Assembly: GCF_001522585.2 (NCBI RefSeq)
Contig: NZ_CP013372.1
Coordinates: 1,612,001 to 1,676,000, forward strand
Source of the DNA: Burkholderia sp. NRF60-BP8
GTDB taxonomy: Bacteria > Pseudomonadota > Gammaproteobacteria > Burkholderiales > Burkholderiaceae
Direction: 5' to 3'
DNA length: 64,000 nucleotides
Positions 24,370-30,940 of the stretch are shown one piece after another. The notes beneath the pieces are model-generated. The model searched no databases. It was given only the letters and a program-made list of their open reading frames with translations, and had not been told where the DNA came from. The translations under genes were made by a program, and so were the position numbers. Each line of letters opens with the position of its first letter. The first letter of the stretch is position 1.

Positions 24370-24894
24370 ATGAAAATGTGGACTAAACACGAAGAGGCTG
24401 AGGCGCTCGCGGCGCGCTTTGAGGGCGTCGACCGGGCGAAATTCGCTCGGGATCATGATTTCCCGGGCGGCCAAGCCATGATCTATCAGCACATAACGGG
24501 GCGGCGTCCCATGAACCTCACGCACGCCAGGATCTACGCGCAGGGGTTCGGCTGCTCACTGGAAGAGATAAGCCCTCGGTTGGCCCAGGAAACTCAGGAA
24601 GCGGCCGACACGCTGAAAGCACCGCAGCAGGGCATAACTCAGAAAAGTAGCCAATCTTCTACTCTATTTACCAAATTGGCGGAGGGCGCCGGGCATAGAC
24701 TTGTCGGGCACAACCTTTCAAACGTATCTCGCGAGACTTGGGAGCTTATAAGTCTGATGATAGATACGGATTTGATGGGGCCCGAAGCTAGATCCAATAT
24801 GCATCGGGGCGTGCGATCGGCCATCGACCTAGCCCGTGGCATAAACAAGGGAAAGCCCTCAGCAGAAACAACCCGTAAATCAAAGCGCGGGTAA
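24370..24894 (+). CDS. CI-like phage repressor without protease domain
   Basis: 174 residues. N-terminal HTH region 'KFARDHDFPGGQAMIYQHITGRRPMNLTHARIYAQGFGCSLEEISPRL' is typical of phage repressors; the C-terminal part has no S24 Ser-Lys protease motif, so RecA-driven self-cleavage is not expected. The gene is divergent from cro across a three-site operator that reaches to within one base of its ATG; there is no room for a ribosome site, so a leaderless mRNA, like lambda cI from PRM, is likely. A second ATG lies two codons later. Confidence 0.75.
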   Translation: MKMWTKHEEAEALAARFEGVDRAKFARDHDFPGGQAMIYQHITGRRPMNLTHARIYAQGFGCSLEEISPRLAQETQEAADTLKAPQQGITQKSSQSSTLFTKLAEGAGHRLVGHNLSNVSRETWELISLMIDTDLMGPEARSNMHRGVRSAIDLARGINKGKPSAETTRKSKRG

Positions 24895-24975
24895 GAAACC
24901 CGTAAGAAGCTGTCTATAAATTTGCTCACCTGTAGGTCGTTTGCTCAAACATACGGAGATAGCGAGGAGACATCG

Positions 24976-25158
24976 ATGGGGGAGATTCTAAAAATGCCTA
25001 AAAGGCCAGCAGCAATATTGAAGACCGTACGATCGACAGGGATGCCGCCTCCCTGCGAATCTTGCGAATTCAAAGCCCAGTTGGAATATGTGCATTCATG
25101 CTTGGGCGTTATAACTCAGGCGGCCAAACCTAAGGAGCCATCCTGTAGGGGAAAATGA
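24976..25158 (+). CDS. 60-residue Cys-motif protein in the immunity operon
   Basis: ATG 24976 has GAGGAG 6 bases upstream; an in-frame start at 24922 lacks one. The peptide has 'MPPPCESCEFKAQLEYVHSC', a CxxC plus distal Cys, and a basic N-terminus. It lies between the repressor and a lipoprotein in the same direction. Function unknown. Confidence 0.5.
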   Translation: MGEILKMPKRPAAILKTVRSTGMPPPCESCEFKAQLEYVHSCLGVITQAAKPKEPSCRGK

Positions 25159-25159
25159 G

Positions 25160-25564
25160 ATGAAGCGGGGAATCATCATATTAGTTGCAGTCGGCGTTGC
25201 CGGATGCGCCACGCAATACACACCAGAACAACTCGCAGCTCGCGCCAAAGAAGATTCGACGCCGAACCTATGCGCCATTACCCTAATGGCGCCGCCTATG
25301 GCCGTCTTAAACGCCGCCGAAAATGAACTCCATGCGCGCGGGGCCGCGTGCGATTGGGAGCAGGCGAAGGCCATAGCAGCCAACTACTACGCCAGGAAGC
25401 AAGCGGAGGCAGAAGCGCGGCAAGCGCAGCAGGCAAACGCTATGGCGCTTATGGGCATGAGCGCCCTCTTCCTCCAGCAATCAGGCCCGCGTTACTACGC
25501 GCCCCCACCAGTCCATACCACTTGTCAGCAGCAAGGCGTCTTCACGAACTGCACGTCTTACTGA
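25160..25564 (+). CDS. Prophage lipoprotein in the repressor operon
   Basis: 134 residues. Lipoprotein signal MKRGIIILVAVGVAGC with lipobox VAGC. The mature part has two Cys early and a long Ala/Gln/Glu helix (ARKQAEAEARQAQQANAMAL), ending 'CQQQGVFTNCTSY'. It follows the repressor operon and ends at a strong terminator, so it should be made in the lysogen. Outer-membrane lipoproteins placed like this often alter the host surface or block superinfection; that is only a hypothesis here. Confidence 0.7.
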   Translation: MKRGIIILVAVGVAGCATQYTPEQLAARAKEDSTPNLCAITLMAPPMAVLNAAENELHARGAACDWEQAKAIAANYYARKQAEAEARQAQQANAMALMGMSALFLQQSGPRYYAPPPVHTTCQQQGVFTNCTSY

Positions 25565-25587
25565 CCCTCCATCCTCCCCATATCCCA

Positions 25588-25610
25588 GGCCGCCACCGAG
25601 CGGCCTTTTT
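25588..25610 (+). terminator. Terminator of the repressor operon
   Basis: GGCCGC-CACCGA-GCGGCC followed by TTTTT. It closes the cI-lipoprotein operon and insulates it from PL, 40 bases on. Confidence 0.85.
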
Positions 25611-25638
25611 GTTTCTCCTCCCCTGTTACAATTTTCTA

Positions 25639-25678
25639 TAGCATCGCTATTGCGTGAAGACTAAAGCGTTGCTATAGT
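25639..25678 (+). promoter_or_regulatory. PL promoter with two repressor operators
   Basis: -35 TTGCGT (25650-25655), 17-base spacer, -10 TATAGT (25673-25678). Operator copies TAGCATCGCTA (25639-25649) and AAGCGTTGCTA (25664-25674) flank and overlap it, with centres 25 bases apart. AGCGTTGCTATAGT is shared with PR. Confidence 0.7.
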
Positions 25679-25684
25679 TTATTC

Positions 25685-26250
25685 AACGTCACGACAGACG
25701 TGACCCAGCGAAAGCTGGACGTTCTTTGACAACTTGGGATTCAGGAGAGGGGGTGCAGGGCGAAAGCCCGCTCCCTTTCGGAAGCGGGGGCCTACTTAGC
25801 TGAGGAAGAGCATGAGCAGTGCGATCAGCGCATGCAACTGCTTGTAGCTCAACTTCAGTTTGATTGTCAGCTCGAACATGGCGTTAGCCCTGTTTCTGCT
25901 GGCAGGCCTGCCAACTGGTTAGAGTTGGCATTTGTATAGCGCCGTGCCGGGCGCTTTGCGAGTCGCTTCCTAGGATCGGTCCTCGCGCTTGTGCGTCGGA
26001 TGGTTCCGTTGAGTGGTCAACGGAATTCCTAAACACAAGGCGGCTCCATTTGCCTCTGGTAGTCGTATCGACAGCTTGCGCTGGTAACCCGGCTCGACGG
26101 TTATCAATACGGCGCCTTTGGGTCACTTCACCTTAAGCGGCTGAGTGGCCGCAGCCGGGTTTCTCAGGCCCGGTTCGCGAAGGATAGCACCTGTTGCCCC
26201 CTCCCCTGAATCCCTCGTTGGCAAAGAAGAAACCAACCGAGGAGCCAGCC
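25685..26250 (+). promoter_or_regulatory. Structured PL leader with boxB/boxA-like (nut-type) element
   Basis: About 570 bases without a clear plus-strand gene but with many hairpins: GTCACG...CGTGAC (25688-25704), CCAGC-GAAA-GCTGG (25705-25718), then GTTCTTTGACAA (25721-25732), close to the rRNA boxA TGCTCTTTAACAA; GGGC-GAAA-GCCC (25758-25769); CCCGCT...AGCGGG (25767-25788); terminator-like stems at 25909-25930 and 25938-25955; CCGTTGA-GTGG-TCAACGG (26006-26023); CCGGG...CCCGG (26155-26173); and a stem covering the ribosome site at 26213-26242. An antitermination leader is the best reading. Confidence 0.5.
25796..25879 (-). CDS. 27-residue hydrophobic peptide antisense to the PL leader
   Basis: ATG 25879, TAA 25796-25798, AGGG 8 bases upstream. 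A basic start (FELTIKLKLSYKQ) is followed by a hydrophobic helix (LHALIALLMLFLS). This is the size and shape of type I toxins or small membrane peptides. It lies on the strand opposite to the PL leader RNA. No clear promoter; could be chance. Confidence 0.3.
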   Translation of the reverse strand: MFELTIKLKLSYKQLHALIALLMLFLS

Positions 26251-26442
26251 ATGAAATACGCAGCCGCAATGATCCTGATCGCCCTGGTGGCGTGTACGAG
26301 CCAACCGGTCACGACGATCGGAGTGGGTGGAGTCTGGAATACGCAGGATCACCAAGCAGTGGGTGGTCATAGCGGTAGCTCGGGTTCGGTCGGAGCGCGC
26401 GGAGGTCGTGGTGCGGCTTCGGGCGGGATGGGTCGGAGCTGA
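26251..26442 (+). CDS. Small Gly/Ser-rich lipoprotein
   Basis: 63 residues from ATG 26251 with GAGGAG 7-8 bases upstream. Signal MKYAAAMILIALVAC with lipobox LVAC, then a Gly/Ser-rich tail (GGHSGSSGSVGARGGRGAAS). First gene after the PL leader. Early phage lipoproteins can protect against superinfection; not proven here. Confidence 0.6.
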   Translation: MKYAAAMILIALVACTSQPVTTIGVGGVWNTQDHQAVGGHSGSSGSVGARGGRGAASGGMGRS

Positions 26443-26443
26443 C

Positions 26444-26734
26444 ATGTCCACGCTCTCCCAAACCATGAGCGGCGTCGAGTATCGGGACGCACGAATGCAG
26501 GCTCAAGGCGAACGCGACGATCGCAATTTCGACGCTGGCTACGAGACTGGCATGGCAGAGGCTGAGCATGACCTCGCTGGCTTCGCAAAGCGGTTCGTTG
26601 CTGATCCGGCCGAATCGCTCGATGAGCGCTGCCGCCGGTTTGTCGCCGAGTTCATCGGGCGCTGCGACTGCTGTTACGACGAGTTGTCGAAGGCAATCGC
26701 TGCGGCTGTCGGCATGTTTCAAGAAGAGGTGTGA
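26444..26734 (+). CDS. Hypothetical early phage protein
   Basis: 96 residues from ATG 26444 (TGACATG after the lipoprotein). Acidic and helical: 'EYRDARMQAQGERDDRNFDAGYETGMAEAEHDLAGF', then 'FIGRCDCCYDELSKAIAAAV'. A CxCC motif is the only notable feature. Function unknown. Confidence 0.5.
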   Translation: MSTLSQTMSGVEYRDARMQAQGERDDRNFDAGYETGMAEAEHDLAGFAKRFVADPAESLDERCRRFVAEFIGRCDCCYDELSKAIAAAVGMFQEEV

Positions 26735-26735
26735 C

Positions 26736-26942
26736 ATGGACTGGTATCAGAACCTTTCGATTGTGAACGGCACGATGTACGCCGGATCGCGCTGGCTCGG
26801 TGAGTTCAGCTCGCATGAAGCTGCGATCGAGATCATGGGCATCCAACGCGAACAGCGTGTCGTGTTCAGCGCTCGGGAAACGGCGTGCTGCACCGAGACT
26901 GACCTGGAACTGGCTGCGGCCATCGATTACGACGAGCGCTGA
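26736..26942 (+). CDS. Small early protein
   Basis: 68 residues from ATG 26736, one base after the previous stop. Starts MDWYQNLSIVNGTMYAGSRW; the first half looks beta-rich, the second has 'RETACCTETDLELAAAIDYD'. No family recognised; supported by the tight spacing and codon use. Confidence 0.45.
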   Translation: MDWYQNLSIVNGTMYAGSRWLGEFSSHEAAIEIMGIQREQRVVFSARETACCTETDLELAAAIDYDER

Positions 26943-26943
26943 A

Positions 26944-27087
26944 ATGAAAACTGGCTACGTGACCTCATTCTTCTACCTTCAGTATGCAGTCCTAATGCTG
27001 ACTGAGTACGTATGCCGGGATGGACATCGTATCCATGTGCGCACTGAAGAGATTGACTGGCAAGACAAACGGATGATTTGGGGTTGA
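26944..27087 (+). CDS. Small early protein
   Basis: 47 residues from ATG 26944, one base after the previous stop (TGAAATG). 'MKTGYVTSFFYLQYAVLMLTEYVCRDGHRIHV'. Mildly hydrophobic start. Function unknown; no own ribosome site, so coupled translation. Confidence 0.4.
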   Translation: MKTGYVTSFFYLQYAVLMLTEYVCRDGHRIHVRTEEIDWQDKRMIWG

Positions 27088-27088
27088 C

Positions 27089-27220
27089 ATGCAGACCTTC
27101 GTAAAGATCGTGCTTCTCGCGCTTGGATCGCTGTTCGTGGTGGGGATCATCTACGAGGTCATCGACCGAATCCGCGGCGCCATGAAGAACATCGAGAACG
27201 ACGAGCACCACCGGCACTGA
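27089..27220 (+). CDS. 43-residue membrane peptide
   Basis: ATG 27089 one base after the previous stop. One transmembrane helix (VKIVLLALGSLFVVGIIYEV) then a charged, His-rich tail (NDEHHRH). It belongs to the run of short coupled genes behind PL. Function unknown. Confidence 0.45.
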   Translation: MQTFVKIVLLALGSLFVVGIIYEVIDRIRGAMKNIENDEHHRH

Positions 27221-27248
27221 CCAACCAAACACGACGATAGAGGATGAC

Positions 27249-28142
27249 ATGAAGGTTGAGATCAAACATTGGATTACCGGCGCAGTTCTGTTTGCTCATA
27301 GCGCTGATGTGAACGGTATCGAAATCGCTTTGAAGGCAGCCGTAGAAGCCCGCGCGGACCTGTACGGCGCGGACCTGCGCGGCGCGAACCTGTACGACGC
27401 GAACCTGCGCGGCGCGAACCTGTACGACGCGAACCTGTACGGCGCGGACCTGCGCGGCGCGAACCTGCGCGGCGCGAACCTGTACGACGCGGACCTGCGC
27501 GACGCGGACCTGCGCGACGCGAACCTGTACGGCGCGGACCTGCGCGGCGCGAACCTGCGCGGCGCGAACCTGTACGACGCGGACCTGCGCGACGCGGACC
27601 TGCGCGACGCGAACCTGTACGGCGCGGACCTGCGCGGCGCGAACCTGCGCGGCGCGGACCTGCGCGACGCGAACCTGTACGGCGCGGACCTGCGCGGCGC
27701 GAACCTGCGCGGCGCGAACCTGTACGGCGCGGACCTGCGCGGCGCGGACCTGCGCGACGCGAACCTGCGCGGCGCGAACCTGTACGACGCGAACCTGTAC
27801 GGCGCGGACCTGCGCGACGTTAAAAACCTTGTATTCCAGATCATCCCCGAAGAAGGCGCATTCATCGGCTGGAAGAAGCTCCAAGGTGGTGTCATTGCCA
27901 AGCTGGAGATCCCGGCTGATGCGAAGCGGAATTCGACTCCTGTTGGCCGGAAAAACCGCGCCGAGTTTGTTCGCGTTCTGGAGTTGTTCGGGGCTACCGA
28001 AGGCATCAGCCAGCACGACGACAAGACTGTCTATCGCGTGGGGGAAATCGTGCGGCCGGATTCGTACAACGACGACGTTCGGCTTGAATGCACGAACGGG
28101 ATCCATTTCTTCATCACGCGCGCTGAAGCTGAAGCGTACTGA
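27249..28142 (+). CDS. Pentapeptide-repeat protein with C-terminal DUF5758-like domain
   Basis: 297 residues. A 35-residue start (MKVEIKHWITGAVLF) leads into 31 perfect pentapeptides of the form A(D/N)L(Y/R)(D/G) (residues 36-190), which should fold as a right-handed quadrilateral beta-helix. The C-terminal ~105 residues ('NLVFQIIPEEGAFIGWKKLQ', 'HFFITRAEAEAY') match the domain often attached to phage pentapeptide proteins. Some beta-helices of this class mimic DNA and bind gyrase; no evidence for that here. The repeat is extreme at DNA level, with the same codons throughout. Confidence 0.85.
   Translation: MKVEIKHWITGAVLFAHSADVNGIEIALKAAVEARADLYGADLRGANLYDANLRGANLYDANLYGADLRGANLRGANLYDADLRDADLRDANLYGADLRGANLRGANLYDADLRDADLRDANLYGADLRGANLRGADLRDANLYGADLRGANLRGANLYGADLRGADLRDANLRGANLYDANLYGADLRDVKNLVFQIIPEEGAFIGWKKLQGGVIAKLEIPADAKRNSTPVGRKNRAEFVRVLELFGATEGISQHDDKTVYRVGEIVRPDSYNDDVRLECTNGIHFFITRAEAEAY
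27354..27818 (+). repeat. 31-unit 15-bp tandem repeat inside the pentapeptide gene
   Basis: All units fit GCG-RAC-CTG-(TAC/CGC)-GRC, varying at only three places. Units 6-11 (27429-27518) and 12-17 (27519-27608) are an exact 90-bp duplication, and 45 bp of a third copy follow. The pattern suggests recent slippage or unequal recombination. Not a CRISPR array: no spacers. Confidence 0.9.
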
Positions 28143-28190
28143 CCGCCCGCTCCCGCCCTGAGGGCAATCACACCACACCGAGGATAGACC

Positions 28191-28415
28191 ATGAGCGAGA
28201 TCAAAGACGGCGGCCCGGCGTTTCCGCATGAATACAAATTCGGCGACGGGACGGCAGACCGTGCAGTAGGCCTGACGGTCCGCGACTACTTCGCGGCAAA
28301 GGCGATTCAGGGTATCTGCGCTCACCGCGACACGTGGGGTCTTGTCGTCGACGAGATCGTGTCTCAGTCATATGCGATCGCCGACGCCATGCTCCGCGCG
28401 CGAGGTGAAGCATGA
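28191..28415 (+). CDS. Conserved-type small phage protein
   Basis: 74 residues. 'DGGPAFPHEYKFGDG...GLTVRDYFAAKAIQG' and 'ESYAIADAML'-like ending (SQSYAIADAMLRAR) form a motif set I know from many proteobacterial prophages (GGPAFP...G(M/L)(T/S)LRDYFAA.A). Function unknown. GAGGATA lies upstream of the ATG. Confidence 0.65.
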   Translation: MSEIKDGGPAFPHEYKFGDGTADRAVGLTVRDYFAAKAIQGICAHRDTWGLVVDEIVSQSYAIADAMLRARGEA

Positions 28416-28861
28416 GCGAGATCAAGCATATCGAGGGCCGATGGGAACTCATCGAAACGCCCGACGACAAGATGATTTCCGACTGGAAGATCGTGATCGG
28501 CGCCGATTCGATTTCGGTATTCCCGTTCAAGTACGTCAAGAGCGAATGCGACAAGTTCGGCGGCTACGTTATGGACCGCGAACGACTTTCCACCTATCGG
28601 CTGATGACGATGGCTCTGGACATGGCCGAAGTCCTCGAAAAGCTGGCTGCCGATGCCGACGATGGAAAAGCGAAGATCCCGAGCGGCACTCGCGCGATGC
28701 TCGACGCCGCCCTCATCAAGGCCGGCCGCAAGGCTGCGCCGACGGCGGTGCGGCACGTGACGATCGCGGGGGTGGATCGTGATCCGCCGAGGTACTGCTC
28801 GTTCTGCTTCGAAGCGGATTGCAACGGCGAATGCTCCGGCGACGGCGCGATGGGGGACTGA
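28412..28861 (+). CDS. Hypothetical protein with C-terminal Cys cluster
   Basis: 149 residues; the start overlaps the previous stop (ATGA). N-terminal beta-rich part ('HIEGRWELIETPDDKMISDW'), a middle helix and C-terminal 'PRYCSFCFEADCNGECSG', which could hold zinc. Function unknown. The first three codons repeat those of the gene upstream (MSEIK). Confidence 0.5.
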   Translation: MSEIKHIEGRWELIETPDDKMISDWKIVIGADSISVFPFKYVKSECDKFGGYVMDRERLSTYRLMTMALDMAEVLEKLAADADDGKAKIPSGTRAMLDAALIKAGRKAAPTAVRHVTIAGVDRDPPRYCSFCFEADCNGECSGDGAMGD

Positions 28862-28862
28862 C

Positions 28863-29018
28863 ATGCGCGCCCCTCTCAACAGCGTTCGTGTAGTAGACGA
28901 CAACGATTTGTACAAGGCTTGTGACCGTGTTCATGCCGGTCTTGCAGCTATTGCATGTGTACTGATTGTTGTGTCGGTGACGATTCAGTTTGGTGACGTT
29001 TTGGCGAGGTCGGTATGA
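28863..29018 (+). CDS. 51-residue membrane protein
   Basis: ATG 28863 one base after the previous stop. One helix (GLAAIACVLIVVSVTIQFGDVL) near the C-terminus, preceded by 'NDLYKACDRVHA'. First of three consecutive small membrane proteins (28863-29294). Function unknown. Confidence 0.45.
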   Translation: MRAPLNSVRVVDDNDLYKACDRVHAGLAAIACVLIVVSVTIQFGDVLARSV

Positions 29019-29161
29019 CGAGTGCATTCTGGTTAGGACTGGTGTCCGGAACCCTATTGATGGCGGCCATTTTTTCCTTGAGTAACGGTTTTTTACTTTT
29101 CCCCGTAGTCGTTGGGGTGGTCGGGCTCATTACTGCATTTCTAGGGTTTCACGAGGTATGA
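29015..29161 (+). CDS. 48-residue two-helix membrane protein
   Basis: ATG overlaps the preceding stop (ATGA). Two hydrophobic helices separated by SNG: 'AFWLGLVSGTLLMAAIFSL' and 'LLFPVVVGVVGLITAFLGF'. Holin-like in shape but there is no endolysin nearby and it lies in an early operon. Function unknown. Confidence 0.45.
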   Translation: MTSAFWLGLVSGTLLMAAIFSLSNGFLLFPVVVGVVGLITAFLGFHEV

Positions 29162-29162
29162 C

Positions 29163-29294
29163 ATGCGCAAAATTTTCCGCCACCCCATCACCCAAATGGC
29201 AATCGGCTGGACGGTTTTCTTCGCGATCTGGCTGGTTTTACCAGTGGATGACGCTCCGTATGTTCAGCAGGTAGTGCAGCGGAGTAAGACATGA
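29163..29294 (+). CDS. 43-residue membrane protein
   Basis: ATG one base after the previous stop. Basic N-terminus (MRKIFRHPITQ), one helix (MAIGWTVFFAIWLVLPV) and a polar tail. Third of three small membrane genes. A further frame opens at 29291 (ATGA) but runs into the ERF gene in another frame; I do not call it. Confidence 0.45.
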   Translation: MRKIFRHPITQMAIGWTVFFAIWLVLPVDDAPYVQQVVQRSKT

Positions 29295-29369
29295 CACACG
29301 GCGCTGACTGGCGACAACAGGAAGAAGTCGAGGAGCAACTTTTCTGGTTTCAGGAACAGCGAGAAAAGC

Positions 29370-29945
29370 ATGAAAACGAGCGAAAGCATCAGCAAGATTG
29401 CGGCAGCCCTGCTGGCGGCTCAGAAGGGGATCACGTTCGCATCGAAGGATGCGACGAACCCGCACTTCAAGAACAAGTACGCGGACCTCGGATCGGTCGT
29501 GGACGCGGTGAAACCGGCTCTGAACGAGGCGGGGATCGTGTTCATCCAGACGGCCTCCCATTCTGACGACGGAAAGTTGCATCTGGCGACGCGTCTCATG
29601 CACGAGTCCGGCGAGTGGATCGAGGACACGCTGGTTATGCCGCTGCCGAAACCTGATCCGCAGGGGTTTGGATCGGCCATGACCTATGCGCGCCGCTACG
29701 GTCTTGCCGCTATCACTGGTGTCTATCAGGACGATGACGACGGCAACGCTGGATCGCGGACGAACGGCACAACACAACCGACTGACGACAATCCAGCAAG
29801 CTCATCCGACGTTCAGATCGCGATCCAAGATGCCAAGACGGTCCAGGAACTGGTTGGGATCATGAACGGACTGTCGGTGGAAGCCCAGAAGGAAGTACGC
29901 CAAGCGTTCAACAAACGCATGGCTGAACTGAAGAAGGCTGCGTGA
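29370..29945 (+). CDS. ERF-family single-strand annealing protein
   Basis: 191 residues. ERF hallmarks: 'LLAAQKGITFASKDATNPHFKNKYADL', 'ALNEAGIVFIQTA' and 'GSAMTYARRYGLAAITGVYQDDDDGNA'. P22 Erf-type proteins anneal complementary single strands during phage recombination and genome circularisation. The C-terminal helix (VQELVGIMNGLSVEAQKEVRQAF) is the usual oligomerisation/interaction tail. No exonuclease partner gene is seen nearby. NinB and NinG elsewhere in the prophage may cooperate. Confidence 0.9.
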   Translation: MKTSESISKIAAALLAAQKGITFASKDATNPHFKNKYADLGSVVDAVKPALNEAGIVFIQTASHSDDGKLHLATRLMHESGEWIEDTLVMPLPKPDPQGFGSAMTYARRYGLAAITGVYQDDDDGNAGSRTNGTTQPTDDNPASSSDVQIAIQDAKTVQELVGIMNGLSVEAQKEVRQAFNKRMAELKKAA

Positions 29946-30223
29946 TGGACCTGACCGAAATCGAACCTGCCGTGATCCTGGCGCGAGGCCAATACGCGAC
30001 GGTGAACGGTGAGTACAAGACCACCATGTCGCATTTACAGGCCAAGGTTCAGGTCGCCTGCGATGCCCTGCGCCACGCGTTGCAGAACGACGATGACCGG
30101 ATTCAATTGATCGATGACATTGCCATGCTTCTGTCCGGGATCAGGGAAACGGCAGTCATCGCGAAAGAACTGAAGGCGCAGAAGGACGAACTGTGGGAAT
30201 CAGCTTGGGGAGTCAATAAATGA
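29945..30223 (+). CDS. Helical hypothetical protein after erf
   Basis: 92 residues from ATG 29945 (TGATG overlap with erf). Helical: 'MSHLQAKVQVACDALRHALQNDDDRIQLIDDIAMLLSGI', then 'AKELKAQKDELWESAW'. It may assist the annealase. Family not recognised. Confidence 0.5.
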   Translation: MDLTEIEPAVILARGQYATVNGEYKTTMSHLQAKVQVACDALRHALQNDDDRIQLIDDIAMLLSGIRETAVIAKELKAQKDELWESAWGVNK

Positions 30224-30609
30224 GCAAGGTATTCGTTCTCCGTGCACCTGAACACGGTCACGCACTCGTCAGCTACATCAAGTCGCTTGCTGGCCCCATG
30301 GCGGCAGCGGGAAAGCCTCTGATGGTCACGGTTGACGAATACCAGGCGAAGCGTAGTGGTGAGCAGAACCGGCTTCTCTGGGCCCTTCTGACCGAGATCG
30401 CGGAGCAAGTCGAACTGGAAGGTAAGCGGTTCGCCAAGGAAGCTTGGTACGCCCACTACCTCGACCTCTACGCGCCCAAGCAGGAAGGCCCGCGCGGTCT
30501 GGTTCCGGTCGGCTCGAGCCAGATGACGAAAGAGCAGTTTGCCAATTTTGTGACGCGTATCGAGTGCCATGCAGTGCAGGAACTTGGCGTCGAGTTTGCA
30601 GCGATTTGA
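30220..30609 (+). CDS. ninB: NinB recombination protein
   Basis: 129 residues, overlapping the previous stop (ATGA). 'MVTVDEYQAKRSGEQNRLLWALLTEIAEQV' and 'GLVPVGSSQMTKEQFANFVTRIECHAVQELGV' are characteristic of NinB (Orf of lambda), which binds single-stranded DNA and helps load annealing proteins in place of RecFOR. Its place behind ERF suits that role. Confidence 0.85.
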   Translation: MSKVFVLRAPEHGHALVSYIKSLAGPMAAAGKPLMVTVDEYQAKRSGEQNRLLWALLTEIAEQVELEGKRFAKEAWYAHYLDLYAPKQEGPRGLVPVGSSQMTKEQFANFVTRIECHAVQELGVEFAAI

Positions 30610-30694
30610 CTTCATGGCGGTCCTTATCGGCGGCTAGTACAGCGCCCCTCTTTCTGCCATTGAGGCTTGATCTACTGATTTAGAGGATGCGACC

Positions 30695-30940
30695 TTGAAC
30701 TGGATCGACCACTCCCACCGCGGCGACTGCCGCGACCTGATGCGCGCGATGATCGCCGACGGCGTGCGCGTGCAGACGATCGTCACGTCGCCGCCGTACT
30801 GGGGCCTGCGCTCGTACCTGCCCGAGGGGCACCCCGACAAGCACCGCGAGATCGGGCAGGAGCCGACGCTGCGCGAGTTCGTCGACACGCTCGTGGCGAT
30901 TCGGCGCGCCATCGACGCCGCCCGCGCAGGAGGTCAGTGA
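30695..30940 (+). pseudogene. Truncated DNA methyltransferase (N-terminal fragment)
   Basis: 81 codons from TTG 30695 (GAGGA 7 bases upstream). 'GDCRDLMRAMIADGVRVQTIVTSPPYWGLRSYL' is the start of a beta-class DNA methyltransferase with motif IV TSPPY. It then stops after '...AIRRAIDAARAGGQ', far short of the >250 residues needed: no AdoMet-binding FxGxG and no target domain. The last codons double as the AGGAGG ribosome site for the next gene, so an internal deletion probably fused the 5' end to the intergenic junction. Catalytic activity is not expected. Confidence 0.7.

Noticed and set aside
25884..26126. 80-codon minus-strand frame in the PL leader
   Set aside because: No ribosome site, Arg/Gln-rich composition and no domain; the region is better explained by RNA structure.
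27354..27818. Possible CRISPR array
   Set aside because: Tandem 15-bp units without unique spacers, in frame within a protein gene.
27159..28325. Long minus-strand frames (388 and 242 codons) over the pentapeptide gene
   Set aside because: They are mirror frames of the 15-bp repeat: a repeat whose unit is a multiple of 3 without stops is open in several frames. The products are monotonous (QVRVAQVRA) with no start signals.
29291..29566. 91-codon frame starting at an ATGA overlap before erf
   Set aside because: Only the first ~26 codons are free; the rest overlaps ERF in another frame and loses protein-like composition. Could be a tiny real gene but not supported.
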